45,849 nucleotides of DNA from Paracoccaceae bacterium (GTDB lineage Bacteria; Pseudomonadota; Alphaproteobacteria; Rhodobacterales; Rhodobacteraceae). The stretch is taken from the NCBI GenBank assembly GCA_024636555.1, contig JAGXGW010000037.1, forward strand, positions 1 to 45,849, given 5' to 3'. Shown here one piece after another: positions 9,026-17,019 of the stretch (position 1 is its first letter; every line of letters begins with the position of its first letter). The notes under the pieces are model-generated. The model worked only from the letters and a program-made list of their open reading frames with translations. It did not search any database and was not told the origin of the DNA. The translations under genes and the position numbers were made by a program.

Positions 9026-10140
9026 CACATCACTCCTTCACTGAGGGCAAAGCCATAGCCGACAGCACCGGCCACCAGCGCGCCGAGGATCACGGCAAAG
9101 GCGATCTTCCACGCGGACCAAGGCCGTTCGCCCTGCACACGGCCCGTCTCGCCGTTGACGACGAAACGGTAGCTCTGCCCGCGATATTTATAGGCGGCCA
9201 GCCAGACCGGCAGCAGGATATGTTTGAAGGTCACATTGCTGACCTGCGTGTCGATATGGCCGATCCGTTGCTGGTCGCCGCCGATATCGAAACGCACATC
9301 GCGTTCGATCACGCGGTCGATCTTCTGCCGCGCGATGCCGAACCCCGCCTCAAGATCGACGGTGTAGCCTTCGGCGCGGAATCCGGCCAGAAACTCGGGG
9401 CGGTAGGGTTGCAGGGCCGACAGGTCCCACGGCTCCAGCCCTTCGGTATACTTGAGGGGCAGCGAGGTGGCGGCCAGCACCAGCACATCATCAAACCAGC
9501 GCTGCACCCGCCCCGAGACAGCGCGCCAGCGGATCCGCGGCACCTGGGTGCGGACGGGCTTGCCGTCGCGCATCACCGTGACCGTCTGGTAATAGACCGT
9601 TCCGCGCTCGCCGGTATAGTCGCTTTGCGTATCGGCATCGAAGGTGAAGTAGGGCACATAGACACCCGTCATGTGGCGGCCTTTGCGCGCGTAATCCTGC
9701 AAGCCGTTGGGGGCAAACCACAGCTTGCCCAGCCAATCCTTCATCGCCTGCTTTGCGGCGGCCTCGTCCAGCGCGAAGGGCAGCACGGCGCGCGGTTTGA
9801 TGTGGCGGTGCAGGCCGGTATCGGCAACCAGCGGCGAGGCGCAGAACGGACATTCCAGCGCATGCACCGCCGGATCGAACTCGACTTGCGCGCCGCAACT
9901 CTCGCAGGACGAGACCCGCGTTTCCTCGATCTCGGAGGCGGGCAGATTCTGCGCCAGTGCTGCCGTGAAATCCAGCTCCTTGAGCGCGCCGGACCACGGG
10001 CCGGGTGGTGCGATCTGCTGGCGGTGGCCGCAATGGTCGCACAGCAATGCACCCTCGCCCGGGGCGAACCGGTAATCCGAACCGCATTGCGCACAGGGAA
10101 AGCGGTGCTCTTCCAGCGTTTTGGGACTGTCCAGCGTCAT
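9025..10140 (-). CDS. Zinc-ribbon membrane protein, often annotated as PriA-like or TFIIB-type zinc finger protein
   Basis: A protein of 371 residues from the ATG at 10140; an in-frame GTG at 10152 is an alternative. Two N-terminal zinc ribbons are visible: CAQCG with CDHCG, and CESCG with CPFC. A mixed domain follows containing YVPYFTFDADTQSDYTGERG, then VNGETGRVQGERPWS and a single C-terminal membrane helix (about residues 340-362). Databases often label this family as a PriA-type helicase, but no Walker motifs or helicase domain are visible here, so that name is misleading. It lies 39 bp after the SPFH gene and overlaps the nitroreductase gene, and probably works with the SPFH/TelA neighbours at the membrane. 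Confidence 0.82.
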   Translation of the reverse strand: MTLDSPKTLEEHRFPCAQCGSDYRFAPGEGALLCDHCGHRQQIAPPGPWSGALKELDFTAALAQNLPASEIEETRVSSCESCGAQVEFDPAVHALECPFCASPLVADTGLHRHIKPRAVLPFALDEAAAKQAMKDWLGKLWFAPNGLQDYARKGRHMTGVYVPYFTFDADTQSDYTGERGTVYYQTVTVMRDGKPVRTQVPRIRWRAVSGRVQRWFDDVLVLAATSLPLKYTEGLEPWDLSALQPYRPEFLAGFRAEGYTVDLEAGFGIARQKIDRVIERDVRFDIGGDQQRIGHIDTQVSNVTFKHILLPVWLAAYKYRGQSYRFVVNGETGRVQGERPWSAWKIAFAVILGALVAGAVGYGFALSEGVM

Positions 10141-10179
10141 GGCGCGGCGCACGCCGTCCGTAAGAGGCCCGTCATCGCA

Positions 10180-11319
10180 TCATACCGCTGGCGGCGGTGG
10201 GGGCGGCAGAACGGTGAACAACTGCGCCAGTTCGGTGACATCCTCGGCCCGCATCCAGCCGTCCTGACCGGGGGTCCAGACGAATGTGTCACGCACGAGC
10301 GAGCCGTCCGAGGCCATGCGCCCCATCGACGCCTTGGAGAACGGCCCCTTGGTCTGCCCGTTCTCGGCGATGTGCCAGACATGCTCGACGGGCGGCGGCG
10401 GCGGTGTGGGTGCTGCGCCTTCGGGCCTTGGCCCCCATGGTCCGGGCTGCGCGCCTTGCCCTGCCATCTGGCCGCCCAACTGGTTGGCCATTGCCATGCC
10501 CATCCCCATGCCAAGCCCGGCCCCCATGCCGCCCCCGCCCGACGGGTTATCGGCAGCGGAGGTCATCGCCTCGGCGGCGGAATACTGGGTATAGCGGCCC
10601 AGATCGCCTGCGATCCCCATCGAGGTGCGCTTGTCCAGCGCGGCCTCGACGGCGGGCGGCAGCGAGATATTCTCGAAATACAGCTCCGGTATGGTCAGCC
10701 CGTAGCCTGTGACCGTCTCGGATATCTGGGCCGCGACCAGCTTGCCCAGTTCGGCAGTGTTGGCGGCCATGTCCAGCACCGGAATGCCCGAAGAGGCGAG
10801 TACACGGCTGGCCTCCTGCACGATCACGTTGCGGATCTGGAAACTGATCTCGTCGGAGGTGAACTGACCGTCCGTGCCCACGATCTCGGACATGAAGCGG
10901 GCCGGATCGGAGACGCGCACCGAATAGGTGCCGAACGCGCGCAACCGGACAGGGCCGAATTCCGGATCGCGTGCCATGATCGGGTTCTTGGTGCCCCATT
11001 TCAGATCGTTGAACCGCGTCGTGTTGACGAAATAGATCTCGGATTTGAAGGGCGATTTAAAGCCGTGATCCCAGTGCTGCAGACTGGTCAGGATCGGCAT
11101 GTTGTTGGTTTCCAGCATGTAAAGGCCGGGGGTGAAGACATCGGCCAACTGGCCTTCATGGATGAAAACCGCCGCTTGCCCCTCGCGCACGGTCAGCTTG
11201 GCCCCGTATTTGATCTCGTGGCCCTCGCGCTCGAACCGCCAGACCATGGTGTTGCGGCTGTCATCCGTCCAATGGATGACGTCAATGAATTGTCCACGCA
11301 GGAAATCGAAAATGGGCAT
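10180..11319 (-). CDS. SPFH-domain protein with C-terminal GYF_2 domain (YdjI/virion-core-like)
   Basis: A protein of 379 residues. The start MPIFDFLRGQFIDVIHW has the ribosome site AAGGAG. An SPFH-like domain covers about residues 30-240 and resembles the YdjI or virion core protein family. A Gly/Met low-complexity linker with GMGMGM and a proline run follow. Near the C-terminus is a GYF_2-type module: VWHIAENGQTKGPFS, then DTFVWTPGQDGWMRAEDV. GYF_2 modules are thought to mediate protein contacts. SPFH proteins scaffold membrane patches and relatives are linked to stress functions. Here it is bracketed by a DUF2927 lipoprotein and a zinc-ribbon membrane protein in one transcription unit. Confidence 0.88.
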   Translation of the reverse strand: MPIFDFLRGQFIDVIHWTDDSRNTMVWRFEREGHEIKYGAKLTVREGQAAVFIHEGQLADVFTPGLYMLETNNMPILTSLQHWDHGFKSPFKSEIYFVNTTRFNDLKWGTKNPIMARDPEFGPVRLRAFGTYSVRVSDPARFMSEIVGTDGQFTSDEISFQIRNVIVQEASRVLASSGIPVLDMAANTAELGKLVAAQISETVTGYGLTIPELYFENISLPPAVEAALDKRTSMGIAGDLGRYTQYSAAEAMTSAADNPSGGGGMGAGLGMGMGMAMANQLGGQMAGQGAQPGPWGPRPEGAAPTPPPPPVEHVWHIAENGQTKGPFSKASMGRMASDGSLVRDTFVWTPGQDGWMRAEDVTELAQLFTVLPPPPPPAV

Positions 11320-11357
11320 CAGGTGCTCCTTGTCTCACATCGTTCAAAACCGGCGGC

Positions 11358-12320
11358 TCAGGTGCCGCCGCGCATCAACTCTTCGGCGATCTGCCTGATC
11401 ATCGGGCGGGCTTCTTCCAGCGTCATGCCGGGTATCAGGCGCGGATCGTAAAGCATCCTGAGCAGCAATTCATCATGGTTGGTCAGCAGGGCGAATTCGT
11501 CATCATCGTTGAAGACCGACGGGCGCGCGCGCGGCGTGTCATTGGCAAGGCCGAGGCCCTGCGCCATCTCCTCGTGGATGCAGGATTGTCGCATCAGTTC
11601 GGGATGCTCCGCGCGGATCACGACGATGGCCTGACGGTAGGTATGGGGATCACCGCCGTTGCCGCCGGAAAAGGCCATGACGAAGCAGTGGATATTGCGC
11701 GGCATCGTGCGGAAGATGGACATTGCACTGGCACTCATGCCGGGCACGATCCGGCGCGCGCGTTGGGGCAGCAGGGCGTTGTCATCCTCGCCGACGATCA
11801 GGATATGCATATTCGGTTGCGCCGCGTCCATCCGCACCGGATGGCCGGTGATGCGGGTCAGGCGAGAGGCGAAACCGCTGATCTCCTGCAGAATGGCGGC
11901 CTGTTGGGCCGGTGGCACGGCGGTGCCGAATTCCACCGCCAAGCCAACCGGGTTTGCCCAGCGGCGCAGCGGAACCGGCTTGCCCGATGACGGTTTCATC
12001 CCCGCGCCACGTTCGTATTCATCGTAGAAGGCGATAAGCTCGAAATTGCGGACAAGGTCGTGGACGGCGAAAGGCGTGTCGCGCCCGCCGCCATCCGTTC
12101 TGAGCAGACCCTTTGCCAGAAGGTCGGCCTCCAGCCGCCCGTAGTAGCGCGCAAGGTCCCGGCTTGCCTCGGACGGTTCGGCCTGCACCTGCGGGGCCGA
12201 GCTTGCCGGAGGACGGGCCGTCGCACGATCCGGGGTGACATCTGTCGCCACGGGCGTATCGCATCCGGCCAGCAGCAGCGCGCCAGCCAGCAAGCTCATC
12301 CTGCCTGCAATCTGGCGCAT
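11358..12320 (-). CDS. DUF2927-family lipoprotein with HExxxQ-like motif
   Basis: A protein of 320 residues with a lipoprotein signal (LLLAGC at residues 15-20), so it is probably anchored in the envelope. The C-terminal half matches what I know as DUF2927, ending SVFNDDDEFALLTNHDELLL then RMLYDPRLIPGM. At residues 249-261 it reads HEEMAQGLGLAND, which resembles a zincin HExxH helix with the second His replaced by Gln and a downstream Asp. Whether this is a working metal site is unproven. It begins only 6 bases after the telA stop, so it is cotranscribed with telA and the SPFH gene. Confidence 0.85.
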   Translation of the reverse strand: MRQIAGRMSLLAGALLLAGCDTPVATDVTPDRATARPPASSAPQVQAEPSEASRDLARYYGRLEADLLAKGLLRTDGGGRDTPFAVHDLVRNFELIAFYDEYERGAGMKPSSGKPVPLRRWANPVGLAVEFGTAVPPAQQAAILQEISGFASRLTRITGHPVRMDAAQPNMHILIVGEDDNALLPQRARRIVPGMSASAMSIFRTMPRNIHCFVMAFSGGNGGDPHTYRQAIVVIRAEHPELMRQSCIHEEMAQGLGLANDTPRARPSVFNDDDEFALLTNHDELLLRMLYDPRLIPGMTLEEARPMIRQIAEELMRGGT

Positions 12321-12326
12321 GCTGTC

Positions 12327-13526
12327 TCAGGCCCCCGGAACGGCTGTGCCGGCGGTATCGCCGAGACCAGTTTTGCGCGCTTTCGCGGATGACAGGGTGT
12401 CGCGCAATTCGGCCTCCATCTTCTTCAGCTCGGTCTCTGCCGCAGAGCGGCGCGCCTTGCCCTCATCCGCGATCTGCAGGCTTTCGTTGATCGTGGCGAT
12501 CAGATCGGCATTGGCCTGCTTGACCGCCTCGATATCGAACACGCCGCGCTCCATCTCCTCGCGGATGACACGGTTGCTGTCGCGCAGGTTCTTGGCATTG
12601 GCGGTGAGCAACTCGTTCGTCAGGTCATTGGCATCGCGCACGGCGTGGGCGGCCTCGACGCTGCGCTGGATGGTGACGGCCTGTGCCAGTTGGGTTTCCC
12701 ACAAAGGCACGGTGTTCACGAGGGTCGAATTGATCTTGGTCACAAGGCTCTTGTCGTTTTCCTGCACCAGACGGATCGAGGGCAAGGATTGCATCGTGAC
12801 CTGACGCGTCAGTTTCAGATCATGGACACGGCGCTCCAGATCGTCGCGCGCGGCGCGCAGATCGCGCAATTCCTGCGCCTTCATCACCTGCGCCTGTTCG
12901 GGTGCGGCCTGCACCTCGGCTTCCTTGGCGGGGATCGTGGTCTTGTCCAGTTCGGCGATCTTGGCCTCACCGGCGGCGATATAGAGCGCCAGTTCATTAT
13001 AGAAGGCCAGCGTCTTGTCATAGAGCAAGTCGAGCGATTTGATGTCCTTCAGCAGCTTGTGCTCGTGGCTCAGCAACTCGTCGGTAACCCGGTCGATCTG
13101 CCCCTGCACCTGTTCGAAACGCGCGGTGAATTGCGCGAAGGGTGCCGCACGGCCCAGAAGCTTTTCCCACCAGCTCCGGTCGCGGCGCACGTCGAGTTCC
13201 GAGACCGAAAAACCCCGGATCGTGGAGACCATGTTGCGCAAGCTGTCACCAGCCGGGCCGACGTCCTTGTTGCGCACGTCCTGCAGCATGGCCTGACTGA
13301 TCGTCTGCAATTCCGCCTGCGCGCGCGATCCGAAGGAGACGATGGAATTGGTGTCCCCCATGTCCAGTTCGGCCATGCGGCGGTTGATTTCAGCGCTCAC
13401 ACCGGCGTCGGCCTCTTCCAGCGGGACCACGGCATTGGCCGGTGCGGGCTCGGGCAGGACCACAGATGTAACTTCCTCGACCATGGCGAGATCTTCCTGA
13501 GCCTTGCGGCGTGTCGTGTCGGACAT
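12327..13526 (-). CDS. telA: TelA-like toxic anion resistance protein
   Basis: A protein of 399 residues. The N-terminus is acidic and disordered. The rest is almost entirely helical coiled coil, with the TelA-family segments SFGSRAQAELQTISQAML, LDLLYDKTLAFYNELALYIA and TLVNTVPLWETQLAQAVTI. TelA homologues were named for tellurite resistance on plasmids, but their biochemical role is unknown. Repeated genomic pairing with XpaC-type proteins, seen again here, suggests a joint role in envelope stress. The ribosome site AAGGGAAA lies just upstream of the ATG. A 118-bp gap before it may hold its own promoter. Confidence 0.92.
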   Translation of the reverse strand: MSDTTRRKAQEDLAMVEEVTSVVLPEPAPANAVVPLEEADAGVSAEINRRMAELDMGDTNSIVSFGSRAQAELQTISQAMLQDVRNKDVGPAGDSLRNMVSTIRGFSVSELDVRRDRSWWEKLLGRAAPFAQFTARFEQVQGQIDRVTDELLSHEHKLLKDIKSLDLLYDKTLAFYNELALYIAAGEAKIAELDKTTIPAKEAEVQAAPEQAQVMKAQELRDLRAARDDLERRVHDLKLTRQVTMQSLPSIRLVQENDKSLVTKINSTLVNTVPLWETQLAQAVTIQRSVEAAHAVRDANDLTNELLTANAKNLRDSNRVIREEMERGVFDIEAVKQANADLIATINESLQIADEGKARRSAAETELKKMEAELRDTLSSAKARKTGLGDTAGTAVPGA

Positions 13527-13597
13527 TTTATTTCCCTTTCGTGGGTGTGTCCCGCTTCAAATCCGGAAGGGGCGGGCCGATTTACAATATACAAGTG

Positions 13598-13614
13598 CCG
13601 CGCGCGCCGCGCGG
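13598..13614. other. GC hairpin in the xpaC-telA gap
   Basis: CCGCGCG and CGCGCGG flank a CGC loop within the 118-bp gap between xpaC and telA. On the minus strand it is followed by TATATT rather than a T-run, so it may sit next to a telA promoter rather than terminate transcription. Both readings are inference. Confidence 0.3.
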
Positions 13615-13644
13615 GAACGGTTACGGTAATGTCGTCGGGTCGGT

Positions 13645-14529
13645 TTACTCTGTCAGGCGCACCCCTTCGCGATCCAGCCTTTCGCGCAAGACCTCGATTT
13701 CCACGGTCAGGTCACTGCGGTCATCAAGCAACAGTTTTTGCGTACGTGCGGCGAAATTCTGCTCAAGATCGGTCAAAAGCGCCTCGTAATCGGCGCGCGC
13801 CTGCGGGTCGCGGTTGCGGCTCCAGATTTCGGTGAACTTGGTCGTCGCGTCGCGCGCGCCCAGCAAATACACGCTGAGGTATTTTCGGGCCGCCGTCAGA
13901 TCGCGCGGATCGTTTTCGACCGTGCGGAACAGATCGCGCGCCACGGTCTGGAACCGCTCCAGCCGTGCGATCAACTGGCGGTCACCGGCGCGCTGCATCG
14001 CTGCTGTCATCGCGGCCAGATGCCGTTCCGCCTCGTCCACGGCGCGGGCGACACGGTCTGTCTGGAAGCTGTCGATGCCCTCAACGCCCTTGTCGCGCAG
14101 CGGATCGGGACCGAAGGACATGAAATGCAGAACCGCGCCGACCACCGTGTAGGCGACGGGCGCAAAAAACTCTCCGGTGGCGGCGAAACCGGCGATGCCG
14201 AGGCCAAGTCCGGTCAACAGGCTGCCGGCGATCTTGCGCGGAAAGGCCGGACGCTTCGCCACTTTGCGCGCCTCATATGCTTCCTGCGCGATCAGCCCCT
14301 CACGGGTCAGCCAAGCGGCCAGCAGCAAGGTGCCAAGCGCCACGAGGTTGAGCACCAGACCCGTGGGACCACTGCCGAAGGCCGCAAAAACCAACGGCAG
14401 CGGCGCGAAAAAGAGCAGATTGATCCGTCCGCCGGCACGGGTACGCCGCGCGCCTTCAAATTTGCCTTTGGGAGGTGGCGGCGTGGACGGGCCACCGGGG
14501 CTGTGTTTGCCGCCGAAACGCTGGGCCAT
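13645..14529 (-). CDS. XpaC-like protein (5-bromo-4-chloroindolyl phosphate hydrolysis family)
   Basis: A protein of 294 residues from the ATG at 14529 (MAQRFGGKHSPGGPS). A longer open frame runs to 14622, but its extra residues are read out of frame through a small membrane-peptide gene, so the shorter start is preferred. After a basic, Pro/Gly-rich N-terminus come membrane helices (about residues 38-75 and 110-135). A helical C-terminal domain follows with FQTVARDLFRTVENDPRDLT and ARKYLSVYLLGARDATTKF, the XpaC hallmark. XpaC was named after an indolyl-phosphate phenotype in Bacillus, and its activity is not settled. The family commonly accompanies TelA. Confidence 0.85.
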   Translation of the reverse strand: MAQRFGGKHSPGGPSTPPPPKGKFEGARRTRAGGRINLLFFAPLPLVFAAFGSGPTGLVLNLVALGTLLLAAWLTREGLIAQEAYEARKVAKRPAFPRKIAGSLLTGLGLGIAGFAATGEFFAPVAYTVVGAVLHFMSFGPDPLRDKGVEGIDSFQTDRVARAVDEAERHLAAMTAAMQRAGDRQLIARLERFQTVARDLFRTVENDPRDLTAARKYLSVYLLGARDATTKFTEIWSRNRDPQARADYEALLTDLEQNFAARTQKLLLDDRSDLTVEIEVLRERLDREGVRLTE

Positions 14530-14612
14530 CAGACACCACCCGAAATCGCGACCGACAGGATCAGCACGATCAGCAAGACAAAGGACAGTTTCTGCAATCC
14601 TGTTCCTGACAT
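14529..14612 (-). CDS. 27-residue single-span membrane peptide coupled to xpaC
   Basis: ATG at 14612 opens MSGTGLQKLSF, then a hydrophobic stretch VLLIVLILSVAIS, then GGV and a TGA that overlaps the xpaC ATG (TGATG). A purine-rich GAGGG lies 3-4 bases upstream of the start, and AGGGAG further back. A hydrophobic helix of about 15 residues plus the stop/start overlap make a real coupled small gene plausible. It would be the first gene of the TelA/XpaC unit. The function is unknown. The case rests on composition and overlap only; conservation across relatives would decide it. Confidence 0.55.
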   Translation of the reverse strand: MSGTGLQKLSFVLLIVLILSVAISGGV

Positions 14613-14741
14613 TCGCCCTCATCGCTCCCTTTTCGCGCGTTGTTCAAAAGTTAGGTGATGATCGGTCCGGTTACCAGAGGGAAGTCATGCAGAATTAACA
14701 GCCTGCCATTGGCGGCGGCACAGCTGCCGTGACGACAAAGG

Positions 14742-15902
14742 TCAGTTGCGTGTCGACTTGGGGCGCGGTTTGGCGGGGCGTCTCGGGCGGTCCGCGCTAT
14801 CGGGGCTTGCCGGTTTGTCGGCTTTGTCGGGGCGGCCGAACTGCGATTTTCCAGCGGGAGCCTTGCCGCCCTGAAACTTTTCGCCCTGAAACTTCCCGCC
14901 CTGCGGCTTGTCCAGCGGCTTGCCTGGCTGGCCGCGCCCACCCGTCGGGCGCTCGCCATCCGATGCGGGGCCGCGACGCGGCGCCGGTTTGGCACCGCGC
15001 GCACCGGATTTGCTGCCCGGACGCGGCGTGCGCTCGCCGAAAATATCAGCCTCGCTGGGTGCGTTCGCACGTGGTTTGTTGCGTTTTACGGCCAGCTTGC
15101 GCGGCTTTGTTGCGGCATCTGGTGTTTCTTCGCTGTCTTTCGTGTCCAAACCTAGCTGGTCGCGCAACACGCGGCGTTTGATCTCCTCGACCTCGCCGGG
15201 CTTCAGCTGGCCCAGTTGGAACGGGCCGTAGGACACGCGGATCAGGCGGTTCACCACCAGCCCCACCGCCTCCATCGCGCGGCGGATCTCGCGGTTCTTG
15301 CCTTCGCGCAAGCCGATGGTTAGCCATGCGTTTGCGCCGATCTGGCGGTCCAGCGTCACGATCATCGGCTGGAAATCCTCCCCCTCGGCGGTGATCCCCT
15401 TGCGCAGCGGCTCCAGTTGCGGCTCGGTCACGCGGCCATTCACGCGGACACGGTATTTGCGCAGCCAGCCGGTGGAGGGCAGTTCGAGCTGGCGTTTGAC
15501 CGCGCCGTCATTGGTGAGCAACAGCAGCCCTTCGGAATTGAGGTCGAGCCGCCCGACAGACATTACGCGCGGCATATCCTCGGGCAGATCGTCATAGATC
15601 GTGGCGCGGCCCTGTTCGTCGCGTGTGGTTGTCACCAGACCTGTGGGCTTGTGGTAAAGCCACAGCCGTGCCGGTTCGGGCGCATCCAGCGGCTTGCCGT
15701 TCACCACGATCTTGTCGGCTGGCGTGACGTTCAGCGCGGCGCGGCTGATCACCTCGCCGTTGACGGTGACGCGGCCCGCCTCGATCAGTTTTTCGGCCTC
15801 GCGGCGGCTTGTGATACCCGCGCGGGCGATAACCTTGGCGATGCGATCACCGTCGGTCGATTTTGCCGCTCCCGCGGCGGGTTGTTTTGGCTTTTGGGTC
15901 AT
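14742..15902 (-). CDS. RluB/RsuA-family rRNA pseudouridine synthase with long disordered tail
   Basis: A protein of 386 residues from the ATG at 15902 (MTQKPKQPAAGAAKS); the upstream in-frame extension does not look like this family. An S4 RNA-binding domain (about residues 18-65, IAKVIARAGITSRREAEKLI) is followed by the catalytic domain with GRLDLNSEGLLLLTND, where Asp120 should be the nucleophile, and LREGKNREIRRAMEAVGL. It isomerises a uridine in rRNA, probably 23S as RluB does; the exact site is inference. From about residue 255 the chain is a basic, Lys/Pro/Gly-rich tail with near-repeats (KFQGEKFQGGK), probably an RNA-binding extension. It diverges from tadA. Confidence 0.92.
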   Translation of the reverse strand: MTQKPKQPAAGAAKSTDGDRIAKVIARAGITSRREAEKLIEAGRVTVNGEVISRAALNVTPADKIVVNGKPLDAPEPARLWLYHKPTGLVTTTRDEQGRATIYDDLPEDMPRVMSVGRLDLNSEGLLLLTNDGAVKRQLELPSTGWLRKYRVRVNGRVTEPQLEPLRKGITAEGEDFQPMIVTLDRQIGANAWLTIGLREGKNREIRRAMEAVGLVVNRLIRVSYGPFQLGQLKPGEVEEIKRRVLRDQLGLDTKDSEETPDAATKPRKLAVKRNKPRANAPSEADIFGERTPRPGSKSGARGAKPAPRRGPASDGERPTGGRGQPGKPLDKPQGGKFQGEKFQGGKAPAGKSQFGRPDKADKPASPDSADRPRRPAKPRPKSTRN

Positions 15903-15964
15903 AGAGGCGCAGTAGCCCAGAATCATGTCTTGCGAAAGCACGGATCGCCATGCAGGAACGCAGG

Positions 15965-16414
15965 ATGACATTTCGCAGCCATATGTCCACCGCGCTGGAA
16001 GAGGCGCGCGCCGCTGCGCTGCGCGGTGAGGTGCCCGTTGGCGCGGTGCTGGTGGATGCGGCAGGGCAAATCCTAGCGCAGGCGGGCAACCGGACGCGGG
16101 AACTGCATGACCCCACCGCCCATGCCGAGATGCTGGTGATCCGCGAGGGCTGCCGCCTGCTGGGCTCCGAACGGCTGACCGGCTGCGATCTTTACGTGAC
16201 GCTGGAGCCTTGCCCGATGTGCGCGCAAGCGATTTCTGCCGCCCGCATCGCGCGGCTTTACTATGGCGCAGCGGACCCCAAAAGCGGCGGCGTGGCCCAA
16301 GGCCCGCGCATTTTCAGCCATCCGCAATGCCATCACGCGCCCGAGGTCTATGACGGGATTGGCGGAGAAGAGGCGGCGGCGTTGCTGCGGACGTTCTTTG
16401 CAGACCGGCGGTAA
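15965..16414 (+). CDS. tadA: tRNA adenosine(34) deaminase TadA
   Basis: A protein of 149 residues. It converts A34 to inosine in tRNA-Arg(ACG). The zinc and catalytic motifs are intact: HAE at residues 53-55 and PCPMC with Cys83 and Cys86. The N-terminus ALEEARAAALRGEVPVGAVLV is characteristic. The ATG at 15965 is preferred, with AGGAACGCAGG upstream; 15950 and 15983 are in-frame alternatives. It shares a 62-bp divergent promoter region with the pseudouridine synthase gene, so two RNA-modification genes are placed head to head. Confidence 0.95.
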   Translation: MTFRSHMSTALEEARAAALRGEVPVGAVLVDAAGQILAQAGNRTRELHDPTAHAEMLVIREGCRLLGSERLTGCDLYVTLEPCPMCAQAISAARIARLYYGAADPKSGGVAQGPRIFSHPQCHHAPEVYDGIGGEEAAALLRTFFADRR

Positions 16415-16504
16415 TGTTTGTCAATTCCATTTGGTGAATACGTCTTGCCATAAGAATGGGGCTTTGCAAGGCTGCAGGTCCAAATGTCTCAGGGAGGATG
16501 ATGG

Positions 16505-16960
16505 ATGACAATGAACCCGATACGCGCCGTGACGCGGTTGCTGGCAACACTGGCCGTGCTGGTGCTTGGCGCGCAACTGGCGCTCGCTGAGGTGCAGCAC
16601 AAGGTCGCGATCCATGTGGATGAAGAAAACGTCAGCACCATGAACATGGCGCTGAACAATGCTGCCAATATCGCCAAACATTACGGCGATCTGGGCGAAG
16701 AGGTGGTGATCGAGATTGTTACCTATGGCCCCGGCCTGCACATGCTGCGCGCGGATACCTCGCCGGTGAAAGACCGTATCGCCGCGATGTCGCTGGAGAT
16801 GGACAATATCAGCTTTTCCGCCTGCCTGAACACGGTCGAAGCGATGAAGCAAAAATCGCAGAAAGACGTGCCTCTGGTCAGCGAGGCGAATGTCGTCCCT
16901 TCGGGCGCTGTGCGGCTGATGGAGTTGCAAAAGGACGGTTACGCCTATCTGCGGCCCTGA
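16505..16960 (+). CDS. Secreted DsrE-family protein
   Basis: A protein of 151 residues with a clear signal peptide (basic start, hydrophobic core, ALA-E cleavage near residue 28), so it is periplasmic. The mature part has the DsrE/DsrF-like fold pattern: KVAIHVDEENVSTMNMALNN, ANIAKHYGDLGEEVVIEIVT, and one Cys in ISFSACLNTVEAM. DsrE relatives carry sulfur as persulfide on a Cys. Whether this exported form does so is unknown. AGGGAGG 7 bases upstream fixes the start at 16505. A bidirectional terminator follows. Confidence 0.85.
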   Translation: MTMNPIRAVTRLLATLAVLVLGAQLALAEVQHKVAIHVDEENVSTMNMALNNAANIAKHYGDLGEEVVIEIVTYGPGLHMLRADTSPVKDRIAAMSLEMDNISFSACLNTVEAMKQKSQKDVPLVSEANVVPSGAVRLMELQKDGYAYLRP

Positions 16961-16981
16961 GAGCGTCTATCCGGCAAAAGA

Positions 16982-17013
16982 AAACCCGGCGGATCGCTTT
17001 CGCCGGGTTTTTC
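16982..17013. terminator. Bidirectional intrinsic terminator
   Basis: AAACCCGGCG and CGCCGGGTTT form a 10-bp perfect stem around a 9-base loop, followed by TTT on the plus strand and preceded by an A-rich tract that becomes a U-tract on the minus strand. It serves both convergent genes, the DsrE-like gene and the UPF0173 hydrolase. Confidence 0.9.
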
Positions 17014-17019
17014 ATTGGA

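Noticed and set aside
9220..11451. A 743-codon plus-strand open frame opposite the SPFH and zinc-ribbon genes
   Set aside because: It is antisense to two genes with clear family motifs, spans their boundary, and its translation shows no domain pattern. Long antisense frames are expected in GC-rich DNA with biased third positions.
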